Shown here: positions 1-9,190 of the stretch, piece by piece
How the letters are laid out: each line of letters opens with the position of its first letter
Numbering within the stretch: the stretch's first letter is position 1
Source of the DNA: Celerinatantimonas yamalensis
GTDB taxonomy: Bacteria > Pseudomonadota > Gammaproteobacteria > Enterobacterales > Celerinatantimonadaceae
Assembly (NCBI RefSeq): GCF_046054155.1
Contig: NZ_JBEQCT010000011.1
Coordinates: forward strand, 24,110 to 88,109
Direction: 5' to 3'
DNA length: 64,000 nt
Notes under the pieces: model-generated
Seen by the model: only the letters and a program-made list of their open reading frames with translations
What the model was told of the DNA's origin: nothing
Databases searched by the model: none
Translations under genes and position numbers: made by a program

Positions 1-1
1 G

Positions 2-235
2 CTGTGTGTACCGATTGTCGATAATCAAAGCTTTAATGCCCATGTGATCAAAGAGCAACGCCTCGGTGAACTTTTATCCTTAACCCAGCTCAACGAGCCC
101 GCGACCCTTGAAGCGACGTTGTGCCGACTGCGCGATGATGCCAGCGGTTATCTTAAGCGCTCACAGTCGCTCATTGACGGGCTAGGTGCGAGCCGCTTGG
201 CGCATTATCTAGTGAACCAATTGATTGATACATAG
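2..235 (+). CDS. C-terminal end of a glycosyltransferase-like protein (partial)
   Basis: Open reading frame entering from the left edge and ending at TAG 233-235; about 77 residues are visible. The visible start reads LCVPIVDNQSFNAHVIKE, which resembles the donor-binding C-terminal part of MurG/GT28-type enzymes and of PseG-like nucleotide-sugar hydrolases (proline, then a Q followed by N-A within a helix). The rest is a helical tail rich in Leu and Arg. No N-terminal domain is in the window, so the substrate cannot be named. The gene ends 10 bp before the TTG start of the next gene, so the two are probably co-transcribed. The family call is weak; the presence of a real coding 3' end is well supported. 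Confidence 0.5.
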   Translation: MCVPIVDNQSFNAHVIKEQRLGELLSLTQLNEPATLEATLCRLRDDASGYLKRSQSLIDGLGASRLAHYLVNQLIDT

Positions 236-245
236 GAGCTTTTCG

Positions 246-1049
246 TTGAAGATCATGATCGCCCAAAAAGCCAGCACGTTTGCCGATAAACAGGCTAATT
301 TACGCCAAATCGATACGCTCGCTCATGCAGGCTCGGCACTATCTGTCGATGTATTGGTGTTCCCTGAGCTATTTTTAACAGGCTACCACCTCAACCAATC
401 GCAGCTCAGAATGCTAGCGGAGCCTCTCGATGGTCCCAGTATCAATCGCCTACAAGCTATCGCCAAAAGCGCGAAAGTTGCCATTATCTGCGGCTTTGCC
501 GAGGTCGCCGAGGGGCAATTTTACAATAGTGCAGTGGTCATATCCGCAAGCGGCCAATGCATGCATCACTATCGTAAAGTCTTTCTCTTTGGTGATGCTG
601 AAAAAGCGCTGTTTAGCCCCGGTGATCGCCTACCTACCTTTACCCTGAATGGCATCTGTTGTGGCTTGTCAATTTGTTATGACATTGAGTTTGCGGAAGT
701 TACTCGACATTTTAGCCGACAAGGTGCATCACTTATTTTTAATCCAACAGCCAATATGCAGCCCTACACCAATGTGCCGCTGACATTGGTGCGTGCTCGT
801 GCACTGGAAAATGGTATCGCTATCGTCTACGCCAATCTAGCTGGCCAAGAGGGTTCATTATGCTATACCGGACAAAGCGCAATTGTGGGTCCGGATGGAC
901 AAGATATCGTACGCGCAGGTGAAGATGCAGCGCTGCTTATCGCCGATGTAGCCAAAGCTCTGCAGCGTCAGAAGGATCACCCCCAATCGAGCCAACTGAA
1001 CGATCTATCGCATCATCCTTATGATGTCTTTCATACGAAGATAAGCTAG
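246..1049 (+). CDS. carbon-nitrogen hydrolase (nitrilase superfamily)
   Basis: A 267-residue cytoplasmic amidohydrolase of the nitrilase superfamily. All three catalytic residues are visible: Glu in FPELFLTGY (about residue 42), Lys in HYRKVFLFG (about 110) and Cys in GLSICYDIEF (about 144). Family members cleave amides or nitriles; the closest general type is the omega-amidase / stereoselective amidase group, but the substrate is not evident. The TTG start at 246 is preferred because AGGAG lies at 233-237. An ATG at 225 would overlap the upstream gene and lacks a ribosome site; an ATG at 255 is also possible. It is likely translated from the same message as the upstream gene. Confidence 0.8.
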   Translation: MKIMIAQKASTFADKQANLRQIDTLAHAGSALSVDVLVFPELFLTGYHLNQSQLRMLAEPLDGPSINRLQAIAKSAKVAIICGFAEVAEGQFYNSAVVISASGQCMHHYRKVFLFGDAEKALFSPGDRLPTFTLNGICCGLSICYDIEFAEVTRHFSRQGASLIFNPTANMQPYTNVPLTLVRARALENGIAIVYANLAGQEGSLCYTGQSAIVGPDGQDIVRAGEDAALLIADVAKALQRQKDHPQSSQLNDLSHHPYDVFHTKIS

Positions 1050-1097
1050 GCTAAAGAAGTAGGCCATTCTAACCACTCGTGGATGAAAAGGGATTCG

Positions 1098-2210
1098 ATG
1101 TTCGATAATGCCATACAGTTGTTTAATCATTCTACTTGGCTTCCCATATTGGCGATGGTGGCATTAGCGCTGACCATCGGCTTATTGGTGCGCTTTGTCT
1201 TATTACAGTTAATTCGCTACTGGCAAAAGCGTGATAAGCCGCTATTTAAGTCATTAGAATCCCACCTGCGCGGTTCACTATTTTTATTTATTCCATTGCT
1301 ATTAATCAATATTGGCAGTCGTTATTTGGCCATCGATGCAGCTATACTCGAGCCGGTCTATCAGCTCATCAATGTGATGATCATTTTATCATTGGCATCT
1401 ATATCCATTCGTCTAACCCGCGTGGCACAAGATATCTTGTTTTTACGCTATGACATTTCGCATGCTGATAACCTCAAGGCGCGAAAGATCCGCACCCAAA
1501 TTATTTATATCAAAAAAGTTGCTATCGTGGTGATTGTTCTGTTAGCCACGGCTCTAATATTGCTCAACTTTTCCAGCGTCCGTCGCTTTGGCACGACGAT
1601 TTTAACGGGCGCTGGGGTGGCAGGGGTCATCATCGGTTTTGCTTTGCAAAAGTCACTAGCCAATCTATTTGCTGGCATCCAAATTGCCTTCACCCAACCG
1701 ATTAAAATTGACGATGCGGTGGTCGTTGAAAACGAATGGGGTTGGATTGAAGAGATAAATCTCACTTATGTGGTGGTGCGCATCTGGGATCTGCGCCGTT
1801 TAGTGCTACCCATCACCTACTTTACTGAAAATGCCTTTCAAAACTGGACGCGCAATAGTGCGCAGATTTTAGGCGCTGTCGTTTTGTATGTGGATTACTC
1901 CTTGCCATTGGCACCACTTCGTACTCATTTTGAGGAAGTGCTCGCTCAGACCAAGCTGTGGGATCAACAAGTCCAAGTGCTGCAAGTGACCGATACCAGT
2001 GAACGAACCATGACCGTCCGGCTATTGATGACCGCTAAAAATTCCCCAACAGCATGGGATCTGCGTTGTTATGTGCGCGAGCAGATGATCAGTTTCATTC
2101 AAGCCAACTACCCCGACAGCTTGCCGAAAGTGCGTGCCGAGCTTGGTGAGAGCTCACGCTCAAACGACGTCATTGGCGAATTAGCCTCGCCTCATTCCAA
2201 TAACACTTAG
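1098..2210 (+). CDS. MscS-family small-conductance mechanosensitive channel
   Basis: About 370 residues. Four hydrophobic segments lie in the N-terminal half, followed by the MscS pore helix and beta domain. The stretch GAGVAGVIIGFALQKSLANL is the Gly/Ala-rich TM3 pore, followed by FAGIQIAFTQPIKIDD and a conserved WGWIEEINL beta-domain motif. It is an inner-membrane channel that vents solutes on osmotic downshift, which suits the osmolyte-accumulating genes next door. The ATG at 1098 follows an AAAAGGGA ribosome site; an in-frame ATG at 1083 has none. The acidic, Ser-rich C-terminal tail is short. It is larger than E. coli MscS (286 aa), like the medium-sized YbdG/YnaI-type channels. The exact subfamily is uncertain. 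Confidence 0.85.
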   Translation: MFDNAIQLFNHSTWLPILAMVALALTIGLLVRFVLLQLIRYWQKRDKPLFKSLESHLRGSLFLFIPLLLINIGSRYLAIDAAILEPVYQLINVMIILSLASISIRLTRVAQDILFLRYDISHADNLKARKIRTQIIYIKKVAIVVIVLLATALILLNFSSVRRFGTTILTGAGVAGVIIGFALQKSLANLFAGIQIAFTQPIKIDDAVVVENEWGWIEEINLTYVVVRIWDLRRLVLPITYFTENAFQNWTRNSAQILGAVVLYVDYSLPLAPLRTHFEEVLAQTKLWDQQVQVLQVTDTSERTMTVRLLMTAKNSPTAWDLRCYVREQMISFIQANYPDSLPKVRAELGESSRSNDVIGELASPHSNNT

Positions 2211-2322
2211 CAATATACAGGCGAGCACCATACCTGCACACCCCTCATTCCCCCTTCGATAACCGTCCGTTAGACTCAGCCCAAATAGCCCGCTATCACA
2301 ACGGGTAGACCCTATTCGGCCT

Positions 2323-2339
2323 TAATGGTAATACCATTA
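2323..2339. promoter_or_regulatory. FadR/PdhR-type operator, site 1
   Basis: A perfect 17-bp palindrome with arms TAATGGTA and TACCATTA around one base. It contains TGGT-N3-ACCA, the core recognised by many FadR-subfamily GntR regulators. It lies 123 bp upstream of the GntR gene. That it is bound by the neighbouring GntR protein is inference. Confidence 0.6.
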
Positions 2340-2420
2340 GAGTTGATCTGAACCAGATATTTTGCATAAAAACTTAAAATATCGCTATTTAGGTTGAAAT
2401 TACGCCAAATAACTAGCATA

Positions 2421-2434
2421 TTGGTCGTACCATT
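2421..2434. promoter_or_regulatory. FadR/PdhR-type operator, site 2
   Basis: TTGGTCGTACCATT has the same TGGT-N3-ACCA core as site 1. The two cores (2326-2336 and 2422-2432) are 96 bp apart centre to centre, close to nine helical turns. The site sits 27 bp before the GntR start codon, a position suited to autorepression. Confidence 0.6.
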
Positions 2435-2461
2435 AAGAATGTATCGATGTGAGTTCAACAG

Positions 2462-3223
2462 ATGAATCTCTACCCAGATCTATTTAAACCCGTTGCATCG
2501 GGCCGTGCCAGTGAAGAGATCGCACTCCAGATTGAGGCGGCGGTTTTATCAGGGCACCTGCAAGCGGGCGAGTGCTTGCCCAGCGAACGGGAATTGCAAC
2601 AACTGTTTAAAACGGGTCGCGGTGTCGTTCGCGAGGCGCTCCAGACCCTACGCCAAAAAGGGATGATAGAGGTTCGTAAAGGCGCGCATGGCGGTACTTA
2701 TATTAAGCAGATTGAAGTGGCACAAGTCAGCGAATCGTTGACGTTGTTTTTGCGGCAAAACCATATCGCTCCGCTGCACATCATCCGTTATCGAGAAAGT
2801 ATGGACCATATGATGGCAACACTTGCTCTCACTCAAGCGGATGAGACAGCCCGCCATAGTCTGCAACCGATGGCCGAACAATTGCTCAAGCTGGCTGAAG
2901 ATGAAGCGACATCACAGCAGCAACTCGGTGAGATGGACCGTCACCTCAATATCGCCTTTGCCAAACTCACCGATAATCCGGTATTTGTCTGGATGACCCA
3001 AGCCATGCAAATGGGCTTTAGCTCACAAGACTACAAACTCTATGAAGACCCACAGCTGCGTCTGGCAACCGCACAAAATTGGTTACATACCGCCGAAGCG
3101 ATAGCGCAGTGCGATCTCATGCAGACCCATGCGTATATCAGTCGGCACTACTTACTGCTGCGAGAGTGCGCTGATACGCATGCTTTAACCCAAACGCAGT
3201 CCTCGTTTATTCACCCCAAATGA
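2462..3223 (+). CDS. GntR/FadR-family transcriptional regulator
   Basis: A 253-residue regulator with an N-terminal winged helix (residues about 10-75; LPSERELQQLFKTGRGVVREALQTL shortened here to its key SEREL and REAL helices) and an all-helical FCD-type ligand domain. The FCD fold is suggested by acidic and His residues in the second half (MDRHLNIAFAKL, ISRHYLL). FadR-subfamily proteins usually sense carboxylates. It is followed 43 bp later by a choline-dehydrogenase-like gene on the same strand, so it probably controls that gene and itself through the two TGGT-N3-ACCA sites upstream. The ligand is unknown; a choline- or betaine-related metabolite would be a guess from context only. Confidence 0.85.
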   Translation: MNLYPDLFKPVASGRASEEIALQIEAAVLSGHLQAGECLPSERELQQLFKTGRGVVREALQTLRQKGMIEVRKGAHGGTYIKQIEVAQVSESLTLFLRQNHIAPLHIIRYRESMDHMMATLALTQADETARHSLQPMAEQLLKLAEDEATSQQQLGEMDRHLNIAFAKLTDNPVFVWMTQAMQMGFSSQDYKLYEDPQLRLATAQNWLHTAEAIAQCDLMQTHAYISRHYLLLRECADTHALTQTQSSFIHPK

Positions 3224-3266
3224 TCGTTACAAGGAGTTTTATCGACATTTGATCCAAGGAGTTTTT

Positions 3267-4943
3267 ATGACCCGCGAACACTATGACTTTATTATTATTG
3301 GCGGCGGCTCAGCAGGCTGCGTTTTAGCCAACCGACTGAGTGCCAATCCGAAACACAACGTATTGGTCCTGGAAGCTGGCCACCCCGATTATAAGTTTGA
3401 TTTTCGAATCCAGATGCCTGCCGCGCTGACCTATCCGTTACAGAGCAAAATGTACAACTGGTGGTATGAATCCGAGCCTGAACCGTATATGCACAATCGT
3501 CGCATCTACCAACCTCGGGGCAAAGTCTTAGGTGGCTCAAGCTGTATCAATGGCATGATCTACATTCGCGGAAACGCCATGGACTATGAAAAATGGGCCG
3601 CTAATGAAGGTCTTGGTGACTGGGATTATGCGCACTGTCTGCCCTATTTTCAGCGCTTGGAAAACAGTCTTAGTGGCGCTGATGACGGCTATAAAGGTGC
3701 CAACGGCCCGTTGCTGTTGACCGAACCAGAATGCAGTGAAAGCCCGCTCTTTGAAGCTTTTTTTGACGCGGTCCAACAAGCAGGTTATCCCCTTACCGAT
3801 AACGTCAATGGCTACCGCCAAGAAGGATTTGGCAAGTTTGAGCGCACCACAACATCTAACGGTCGCCGATTAAGTGCCGCTCGGGCGTATATTCATCCGA
3901 TCAAACAGCGCAAGAATCTCACTACCATTTGCCGGGCGCAGGCAAGTCGTATCTTATTTGAAGGCACTCGAGCTATTGGCGTGGAATATCGCAAGCATGG
4001 TCAACGCCATCAGGTACATGGCGGTGAGATCATCTGCTGTGGCGGCGCAATTAACTCACCACAACTGTTACAACTGTCTGGCATTGGTCCAGCAGCAGAG
4101 CTCAGTGCACTGGGTATCAACCCGATTGTGAATCTACCTGGCGTCGGTGAAAACTTGCAAGATCACCTCGAGCTCTATGTCCAATACAGCTGTAAAAAAC
4201 CGGTCAGCATGTATCCGGCACTCAAGTGGTACAACCAGCCCGGCATCGGCTGGCAATGGCTCACTCAAGGCACTGGCGCGGCGGCCACTAACCATTTTGA
4301 GGCAGGCGGATTTATTCGCAGCAATGAACAAGTCGCTTACCCTAATCTGCAATATCACTTTTTGCCGATCGCCATTCGTTATGATGGCACCTCGCCGCAA
4401 CAAGGGCATGGCTATCAGTGCCATGTTGGCCCCATGAACACCGATGTGCGCGGCAGTGTCAAACTCAAAAGTAGCGATCCGTTTGCTCATCCAGCGATTC
4501 AATTTAACTATCTGTCGACCGATCAAGAGCGCCGTGAATGGGTCGAAGCCATTCGCTGCACAAGACGGATCATGGAACAGTCGGCCTTTGACGTTTATCG
4601 CGGTGATGAGCTCTCGCCCGGTGCTGATTGTCAGACGGACGAACAGATCCTCGACTTTGTCGCTCGTGAAGGCGAAAGTGCCTATCACCCCAGCTGCACT
4701 TGCAAAATGGGCGAAGATGAACAAGCAGTGGTTGACAGTCAGCTGCGCGTGCACCACTGTCAAAACCTGCGAGTCATCGATGCCTCGGTGCTCCCAGCTA
4801 TCACCAACGGCAATATCTACGGGCCGACGATGATGATCGCCGAAAAAGCAGCCGATCTGATTTTAGGCAACGCCCCACTTGAGCCGTCAAGCCAACCGTT
4901 TTACCAGCATCAACATCAATCGGCCCAAGCCATCAGTCAATAA
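3267..4943 (+). CDS. choline dehydrogenase-like GMC flavoprotein (paralogue of BetA)
   Basis: A 558-residue GMC oxidoreductase. The N-terminal FAD dinucleotide motif GGGSAGCVLA follows the first strand; the GMC signature is RGKVLGGSSCINGMIYIRG and the catalytic His lies in ESAYHPSCTCKMG near residue 475. Family members oxidise choline to betaine aldehyde. The protein is clearly related to the BetA at 7407-9104 but diverged; its N-terminal FDFRIQMPAAL stretch is closer to E. coli-type BetA. ATG 3267 is chosen because AAGGAG ends 8 bp upstream; a TTG at 3249 extends the frame without support. It is followed by a strong terminator, so it forms a unit with the GntR gene separate from bet-cho. It could act on another amino-alcohol. 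Confidence 0.8.
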   Translation: MTREHYDFIIIGGGSAGCVLANRLSANPKHNVLVLEAGHPDYKFDFRIQMPAALTYPLQSKMYNWWYESEPEPYMHNRRIYQPRGKVLGGSSCINGMIYIRGNAMDYEKWAANEGLGDWDYAHCLPYFQRLENSLSGADDGYKGANGPLLLTEPECSESPLFEAFFDAVQQAGYPLTDNVNGYRQEGFGKFERTTTSNGRRLSAARAYIHPIKQRKNLTTICRAQASRILFEGTRAIGVEYRKHGQRHQVHGGEIICCGGAINSPQLLQLSGIGPAAELSALGINPIVNLPGVGENLQDHLELYVQYSCKKPVSMYPALKWYNQPGIGWQWLTQGTGAAATNHFEAGGFIRSNEQVAYPNLQYHFLPIAIRYDGTSPQQGHGYQCHVGPMNTDVRGSVKLKSSDPFAHPAIQFNYLSTDQERREWVEAIRCTRRIMEQSAFDVYRGDELSPGADCQTDEQILDFVAREGESAYHPSCTCKMGEDEQAVVDSQLRVHHCQNLRVIDASVLPAITNGNIYGPTMMIAEKAADLILGNAPLEPSSQPFYQHQHQSAQAISQ

Positions 4944-4953
4944 CACTGCTCAG

Positions 4954-4986
4954 CGGGTCAACTCAGCTCTTGAGTTGCCCCGTTTT
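4954..4986 (+). terminator. Rho-independent terminator after the betA-like gene
   Basis: A 12-bp stem with one mismatch (CGGG-T-CAACTCA against TGAGTTG-C-CCCG), loop GCTCT, followed by TTTT. It ends the GntR/betA-like unit. Confidence 0.75.
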
Positions 4987-5219
4987 AAAGTTAGCTCTCT
5001 ACACATTTTATTGTATTTACCACTCTATTCATCAACAAAGTTCTCAGAAACATTCTATATTCTCGCTCAAACACTTACTCTTCTAATTAACTGAAATTAA
5101 AGTAATACATTGAATTATAAATATATTTTTAATTGTTAAATTACATTCACATTTTTATAAAGAGAAGTTGATAATCATAAACGAAAAAATCGTAAAAAAT
5201 TAATGAAAGTGATGATCTT

Positions 5220-5269
5220 TTGACATCTAAGAAAAATTCTGACAATCTATTTTTTATTGAACGGTTAAT
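5220..5269 (+). promoter_or_regulatory. putative betI promoter and BetI operator
   Basis: TTGACA at 5220-5225 followed after 17 bp by CAATCT (5243-5248) makes a plausible sigma-70 promoter. Just downstream, ATTGAACGGTTAAT (5256-5269) is an imperfect dyad resembling operators reported for BetI, placed over the expected start site. The rest of the 4987-5280 gap is very AT-rich with no gene. Confidence 0.4.
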
Positions 5270-5280
5270 TAAATAAAAAT

Positions 5281-5877
5281 ATGCCTAAAGTTGGAATGCC
5301 CGAGATCCGCCGCCCACAACTGATTAACGCAACGATGGAAGTCATCGATGATGTCGGGTTGTCTGGGGCCAGCGTCGCGCTTATTAGCCGCAAAGCAGGG
5401 GTTTCAGCGGGGATTATTAACCATTATTTTGGCGGCAAACACGGCCTGTTAGAAGCCACCATGCGCTCGGTGCTACAACAACTTGGTGATGGGGTGCGCA
5501 CGCGGCTGCGACAGACGCCTAAAGACCAGGTATTAGCACGGATCCAAGCCATTGTTGAAGGAAACTTCGACCCGCGCCAGTTAGAAAATAAAGTGGTTAA
5601 AACGTGGCTGGCTTTCTGGGCACACTCAATGCACGACAGTGACTTGTATCGATTGCAACGGGTGAATGAAAAACGCCTATTGTCACATCTTCGCATTGAG
5701 CTGAAAAAAGTGCTCAGCAAAGAGCGTGCTCACTTTGTCGCTCAGGGAATCGCCGCATTAATTGACGGCTTGTGGCTACGTGGTGCACTCACCCCTGAAG
5801 GGGTGCAAAGTCAGCGTGCGCTGGCTCTCATTGAGGACTATGTAGTGCGCGAGTTATCACAGCGCTCAGCCATTTAA
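5281..5877 (+). CDS. betI: TetR-family choline-responsive repressor BetI
   Basis: A 198-residue TetR-family protein whose N-terminus MPKVGMPEIRRPQLINAT and helix-turn-helix region (ISRKAGVSAGIINHYFGGK, about residues 33-51) match BetI. BetI represses choline uptake and oxidation genes and is released by choline. It is the first gene of betI-betB-betA-choX-choW-choV, in the order seen in vibrios. The gap to betB is 33 bp. No strong ribosome site precedes the ATG, as the leader is AT-rich. Length is normal for the family (about 195 aa). Confidence 0.92.
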   Translation: MPKVGMPEIRRPQLINATMEVIDDVGLSGASVALISRKAGVSAGIINHYFGGKHGLLEATMRSVLQQLGDGVRTRLRQTPKDQVLARIQAIVEGNFDPRQLENKVVKTWLAFWAHSMHDSDLYRLQRVNEKRLLSHLRIELKKVLSKERAHFVAQGIAALIDGLWLRGALTPEGVQSQRALALIEDYVVRELSQRSAI

Positions 5878-5910
5878 TTTTATCGCCAATGCTTATTTAA
5901 GGAGCAACGG

Positions 5911-7371
5911 ATGGATCAACAGTTATTGTATATTCACGGTCACGCTCAACCGGCCACTTCGGGTGAAACATTTACCACTATCAATCCTGCAACAGGCAAG
6001 GCCATCGCTGAAGTGGCGCAGGCTAGTCAAGCTGATGTGGATAAAGCAGTTGCATCCGCCCAACAGGGATTTGCTGTTTGGTCAAAAATGAGCGCGGTCG
6101 AACGCTCACGTATTTTACTCAAAGCGGTCGCTATCTTGCGTGAACGCAACGATGAGCTCGCCCAATTAGAAGTGCTCGATACCGGTAAACCGATTCAAGA
6201 AGCCAATTGCGTGGATATCGCAACCGGTGCCGATGTGATCGAATACTACGCAGGCCTAATCCCAACAATGCAAGGCACCCAGCAACCTCTATCGAATAGC
6301 AGCTTTTTTTATACTCGCCGTGAACCACTTGGCGTATGTGCGGGTATCGGCGCGTGGAACTATCCGATTCAAATCGCTATGTGGAAATCAGCCCCAGCGC
6401 TGGCCGCAGGCAACTCGATGTTGTTCAAACCCTCTGAAGAAACACCGTTGACGGCCTTGAAATTAGCAGAAATATTTACCGAAGCAGGCGTCCCAGATGG
6501 TGTTTTTAACGTGGTACAGGGCGACTATCGCGTTGGACAAATGCTCTCACGCCACCCCGATATCGCCAAGATTTCATTCACCGGTGAAGTCGGAACCGGT
6601 AAAAAAGTAATGACGGATGCGGCAGCGACCCTCAAAGCGGTCACCATGGAGCTTGGCGGTAAATCACCACTGATTGTATTTGATGATGCCGATCTAAACA
6701 CCGCTGTATCAGGCGCAATGGTCGCCAACTTTTACACGCAAGGGGAAGTATGCACCAACGGCACTCGTGTATTTGTGCAGCGTGGTATCTATGATCGCTT
6801 TGTCGAACAGCTCGCCAAACGCACCGCGCAGCTAAAAGTCGGCGATCCGATGCACCCTGATACGCAAATTGGGGCGTTAATTAGCGAAAAACACATGCAC
6901 AAAGTGCTCGAATATATCGAGCTTGCCAAACAAGCTGGAGCAAGCTTACTGATTGGCGGTGAGCGCGTCTGCGAAGGTGAATTAGCCAACGGCTATTTTG
7001 TTACCCCAACCGTCTTTACCGACTGTACCGACGAAATGCCTAATGTGCGCGATGAAATTTTTGGCCCAGTCATGTCGGTATTGCCTTTTGATGATGAAAC
7101 CGAAGTCATTGAGCGGGCCAATAACACCCAATTTGGTCTAGCAGCTGGCCTATTTAGCAGTAATTTAAGCCGCGCGCACCGTGTGATAGCCAAGCTTGAA
7201 GCAGGGATCTGCTGGGTCAACACGTGGGGAGACTCGCCGGCAGCTATGCCAGTTGGCGGCTATAAGCACTCCGGTGTAGGCCGTGAAAATGGCATTGAAA
7301 CGCTGCACCATTACACTCAAACCAAAAGCGTGTATATCGAGCTGGGCCAGTTTGAAAGCCCTTACGCTTAA
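5911..7371 (+). CDS. betB: betaine aldehyde dehydrogenase BetB
   Basis: A 486-residue NAD(P)-dependent aldehyde dehydrogenase that converts betaine aldehyde to glycine betaine. Visible landmarks are the cofactor motif FTGEVGTGKK, the general-base Glu in TMELGGKSPL (about residue 250) and the nucleophilic Cys in QGEVCTNGTRV (about 284). The C-terminal WVNTWGDSPAAMPVGGYKHSG block is typical of BADH. AAGGAGCAACGG precedes the ATG. Length equals that of E. coli BetB (490 aa). It is co-oriented with betI and betA; the product is the compatible solute itself. Confidence 0.95.
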   Translation: MDQQLLYIHGHAQPATSGETFTTINPATGKAIAEVAQASQADVDKAVASAQQGFAVWSKMSAVERSRILLKAVAILRERNDELAQLEVLDTGKPIQEANCVDIATGADVIEYYAGLIPTMQGTQQPLSNSSFFYTRREPLGVCAGIGAWNYPIQIAMWKSAPALAAGNSMLFKPSEETPLTALKLAEIFTEAGVPDGVFNVVQGDYRVGQMLSRHPDIAKISFTGEVGTGKKVMTDAAATLKAVTMELGGKSPLIVFDDADLNTAVSGAMVANFYTQGEVCTNGTRVFVQRGIYDRFVEQLAKRTAQLKVGDPMHPDTQIGALISEKHMHKVLEYIELAKQAGASLLIGGERVCEGELANGYFVTPTVFTDCTDEMPNVRDEIFGPVMSVLPFDDETEVIERANNTQFGLAAGLFSSNLSRAHRVIAKLEAGICWVNTWGDSPAAMPVGGYKHSGVGRENGIETLHHYTQTKSVYIELGQFESPYA

Positions 7372-7406
7372 TACTCTTTAGATATGTAACCAGAATAGAG
7401 GCCCTT

Positions 7407-9104
7407 ATGGACACACATCAATTCGATTACATTATTGTCGGTGCAGGATCTGCTGGCTGTGTATTAGCCGATCGCTTAACACAAAGCGGTGAGTATCAAG
7501 TCTTACTACTTGAAGCAGGCAGTAGTGACCAAAGTTTATTTATCAAAATGCCAACCGCCTTATCCTATCCGATGAATAGCGATAAATACGCGTGGCAGTT
7601 TGAATCCGAACAAGAAGAAGGTATTGGAAATCGCCGGCTGCATTGTCCACGAGGCAAAGTTTTAGGCGGCAGTTCATCGATTAATGGGATGGTTTATGTT
7701 CGAGGCCATGCTGAAGATTTTAATCAGTGGGTCGAACATGGCGCCAGTGGCTGGGACTACCAGTCCTGTGTACCGTATTTTAAACGCGCAGAAAATTGGA
7801 TTGGTGGCGCAGACGACTATCGCGGTGCAAAGGGGCCAATGGGTACTTGTGCTGGCAATAATATGCAGCTCAATCCACTCTATCAGGCTTTTATTAATGC
7901 CGGTCAAGAGGCGGGCTACCCCTACACCAAAGATTACAACGGCTATCAGCAAGAGGGCTTTGGCTCCATGCAAATGACTGTTGATGGCGGAGTGCGTGCA
8001 TCGACATCACGCGCTTATCTGCAACGGGCAAAACACCGCGCCAATTTAACCCTCAAAAAAGGGGTATTGGTGCGTAAAGTGCTGTTAGAGGGCACCACAG
8101 CGTACGGCATTGAGTTTGAACAAAATGGTCAAATCAAACAAGCCCGCGCGACCCAAGAAGTGATTTTAAGCAGTGGTTCAATCGGCTCACCGCAGCTATT
8201 ACAGCTCTCGGGCATTGGCCCCGCAAAGGTGCTCGAACAAGCGGGTGTGAGCACGGTGGTGGACTTGCCCGGCGTAGGTGAAAACCTCCAAGATCATCTC
8301 GAGATCTATTTTCAATATCGCTGTAAACAACCGATCACCCTCAACAGTAAATTAGATTTTATCAACATGGGAATCATTGGCGCGCGTTGGCTATTACTAC
8401 GCGATGGGCTGGGCGCGACCAACCATTTTGAGTCATGTGCTTTCATTCGCTCTGATAAGGGTGTTAAATGGCCAGATATTCAGTATCATTTTTTGCCAGC
8501 TGCGATGCGTTATGATGGCAAAGCTGCCGTCAAAGGCCATGGCTTCCAAGTTCATGTTGGGCCTAATAAACCCACCAGCCGCGGTTATGTACGGATCACA
8601 TGCGACGATCCCAAAGCACCACCAATGATTAAATTTAACTACTTAAGCACTCATAAAGATGTTGAAGACTGGCGTAAAGTCATCCGTCTAACTCGAGATA
8701 TTTTAGCCCAGCAAGCCATGAGCCCTTATCGCGGAGAAGAGCTCGCTCCAGGCATTGATATTCAAAGCGATGAGCAGATTGATGCATGGGTGCGCCAGTC
8801 GGTCGAGAGTGCTTACCACCCATCTTGTAGTTGTAAAATGGGCGCAGATAACGACCCACAAGCAGTACTCGATAATCAATGCCGTGTACGCGGTATTCAA
8901 AATTTGCGGGTAGTGGATTCATCCATCTTCCCCACGATCACCAACGGCAACCTCAATGGTCCAACCATCATGGTTGCTGAACGTGCTGCCGATATAATCC
9001 TCGGCAAACCACTTCTTCCATCAGCTGACGTTCCGGTCTGGATCGATCCCAGCTGGCAGACTCGCCAACGCCTTCACCAGGGCAACGAGTCCGCTCACCC
9101 CTGA
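7407..9104 (+). CDS. betA: choline dehydrogenase BetA
   Basis: A 565-residue FAD-dependent GMC oxidoreductase that oxidises choline to betaine aldehyde at the inner membrane. It shows GAGSAGCVLADRL for FAD binding, the GMC signature RGKVLGGSSSINGMVYVRG and the active-site His in ESAYHPSCSCKMG (about residue 473). The sequence is very close to Vibrio-type BetA throughout, including the MPTALSYPMNSDKYAWQFE stretch near the N-terminus. Start ATG 7407 follows a GAGG ribosome site. This is the operon copy; the paralogue at 3267-4943 lacks a companion betB. A stem-loop separates it from choX. Confidence 0.95.
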   Translation: MDTHQFDYIIVGAGSAGCVLADRLTQSGEYQVLLLEAGSSDQSLFIKMPTALSYPMNSDKYAWQFESEQEEGIGNRRLHCPRGKVLGGSSSINGMVYVRGHAEDFNQWVEHGASGWDYQSCVPYFKRAENWIGGADDYRGAKGPMGTCAGNNMQLNPLYQAFINAGQEAGYPYTKDYNGYQQEGFGSMQMTVDGGVRASTSRAYLQRAKHRANLTLKKGVLVRKVLLEGTTAYGIEFEQNGQIKQARATQEVILSSGSIGSPQLLQLSGIGPAKVLEQAGVSTVVDLPGVGENLQDHLEIYFQYRCKQPITLNSKLDFINMGIIGARWLLLRDGLGATNHFESCAFIRSDKGVKWPDIQYHFLPAAMRYDGKAAVKGHGFQVHVGPNKPTSRGYVRITCDDPKAPPMIKFNYLSTHKDVEDWRKVIRLTRDILAQQAMSPYRGEELAPGIDIQSDEQIDAWVRQSVESAYHPSCSCKMGADNDPQAVLDNQCRVRGIQNLRVVDSSIFPTITNGNLNGPTIMVAERAADIILGKPLLPSADVPVWIDPSWQTRQRLHQGNESAHP

Positions 9105-9138
9105 CGAGTTACTTGTTAACTCTGTTCACTGAGACAGT

Positions 9139-9157
9139 TCAACCCACTTTGGGTTGA
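9139..9157 (+). other. intercistronic stem-loop between betA and choX
   Basis: A perfect 8-bp inverted repeat (TCAACCCA / TGGGTTGA) with a 3-nt loop and no U-run. It is more likely an mRNA-processing or stability element than a terminator, since the operon continues. Confidence 0.45.
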
Positions 9158-9190
9158 GTGCTATCACTTCAACAAAGAGGAATTTTTGTC

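Noticed and set aside
4134..4763. 209-residue minus-strand frame within the first betA-like gene
   Set aside because: Antisense shadow of a strongly conserved GMC oxidoreductase; no ribosome site or motif.
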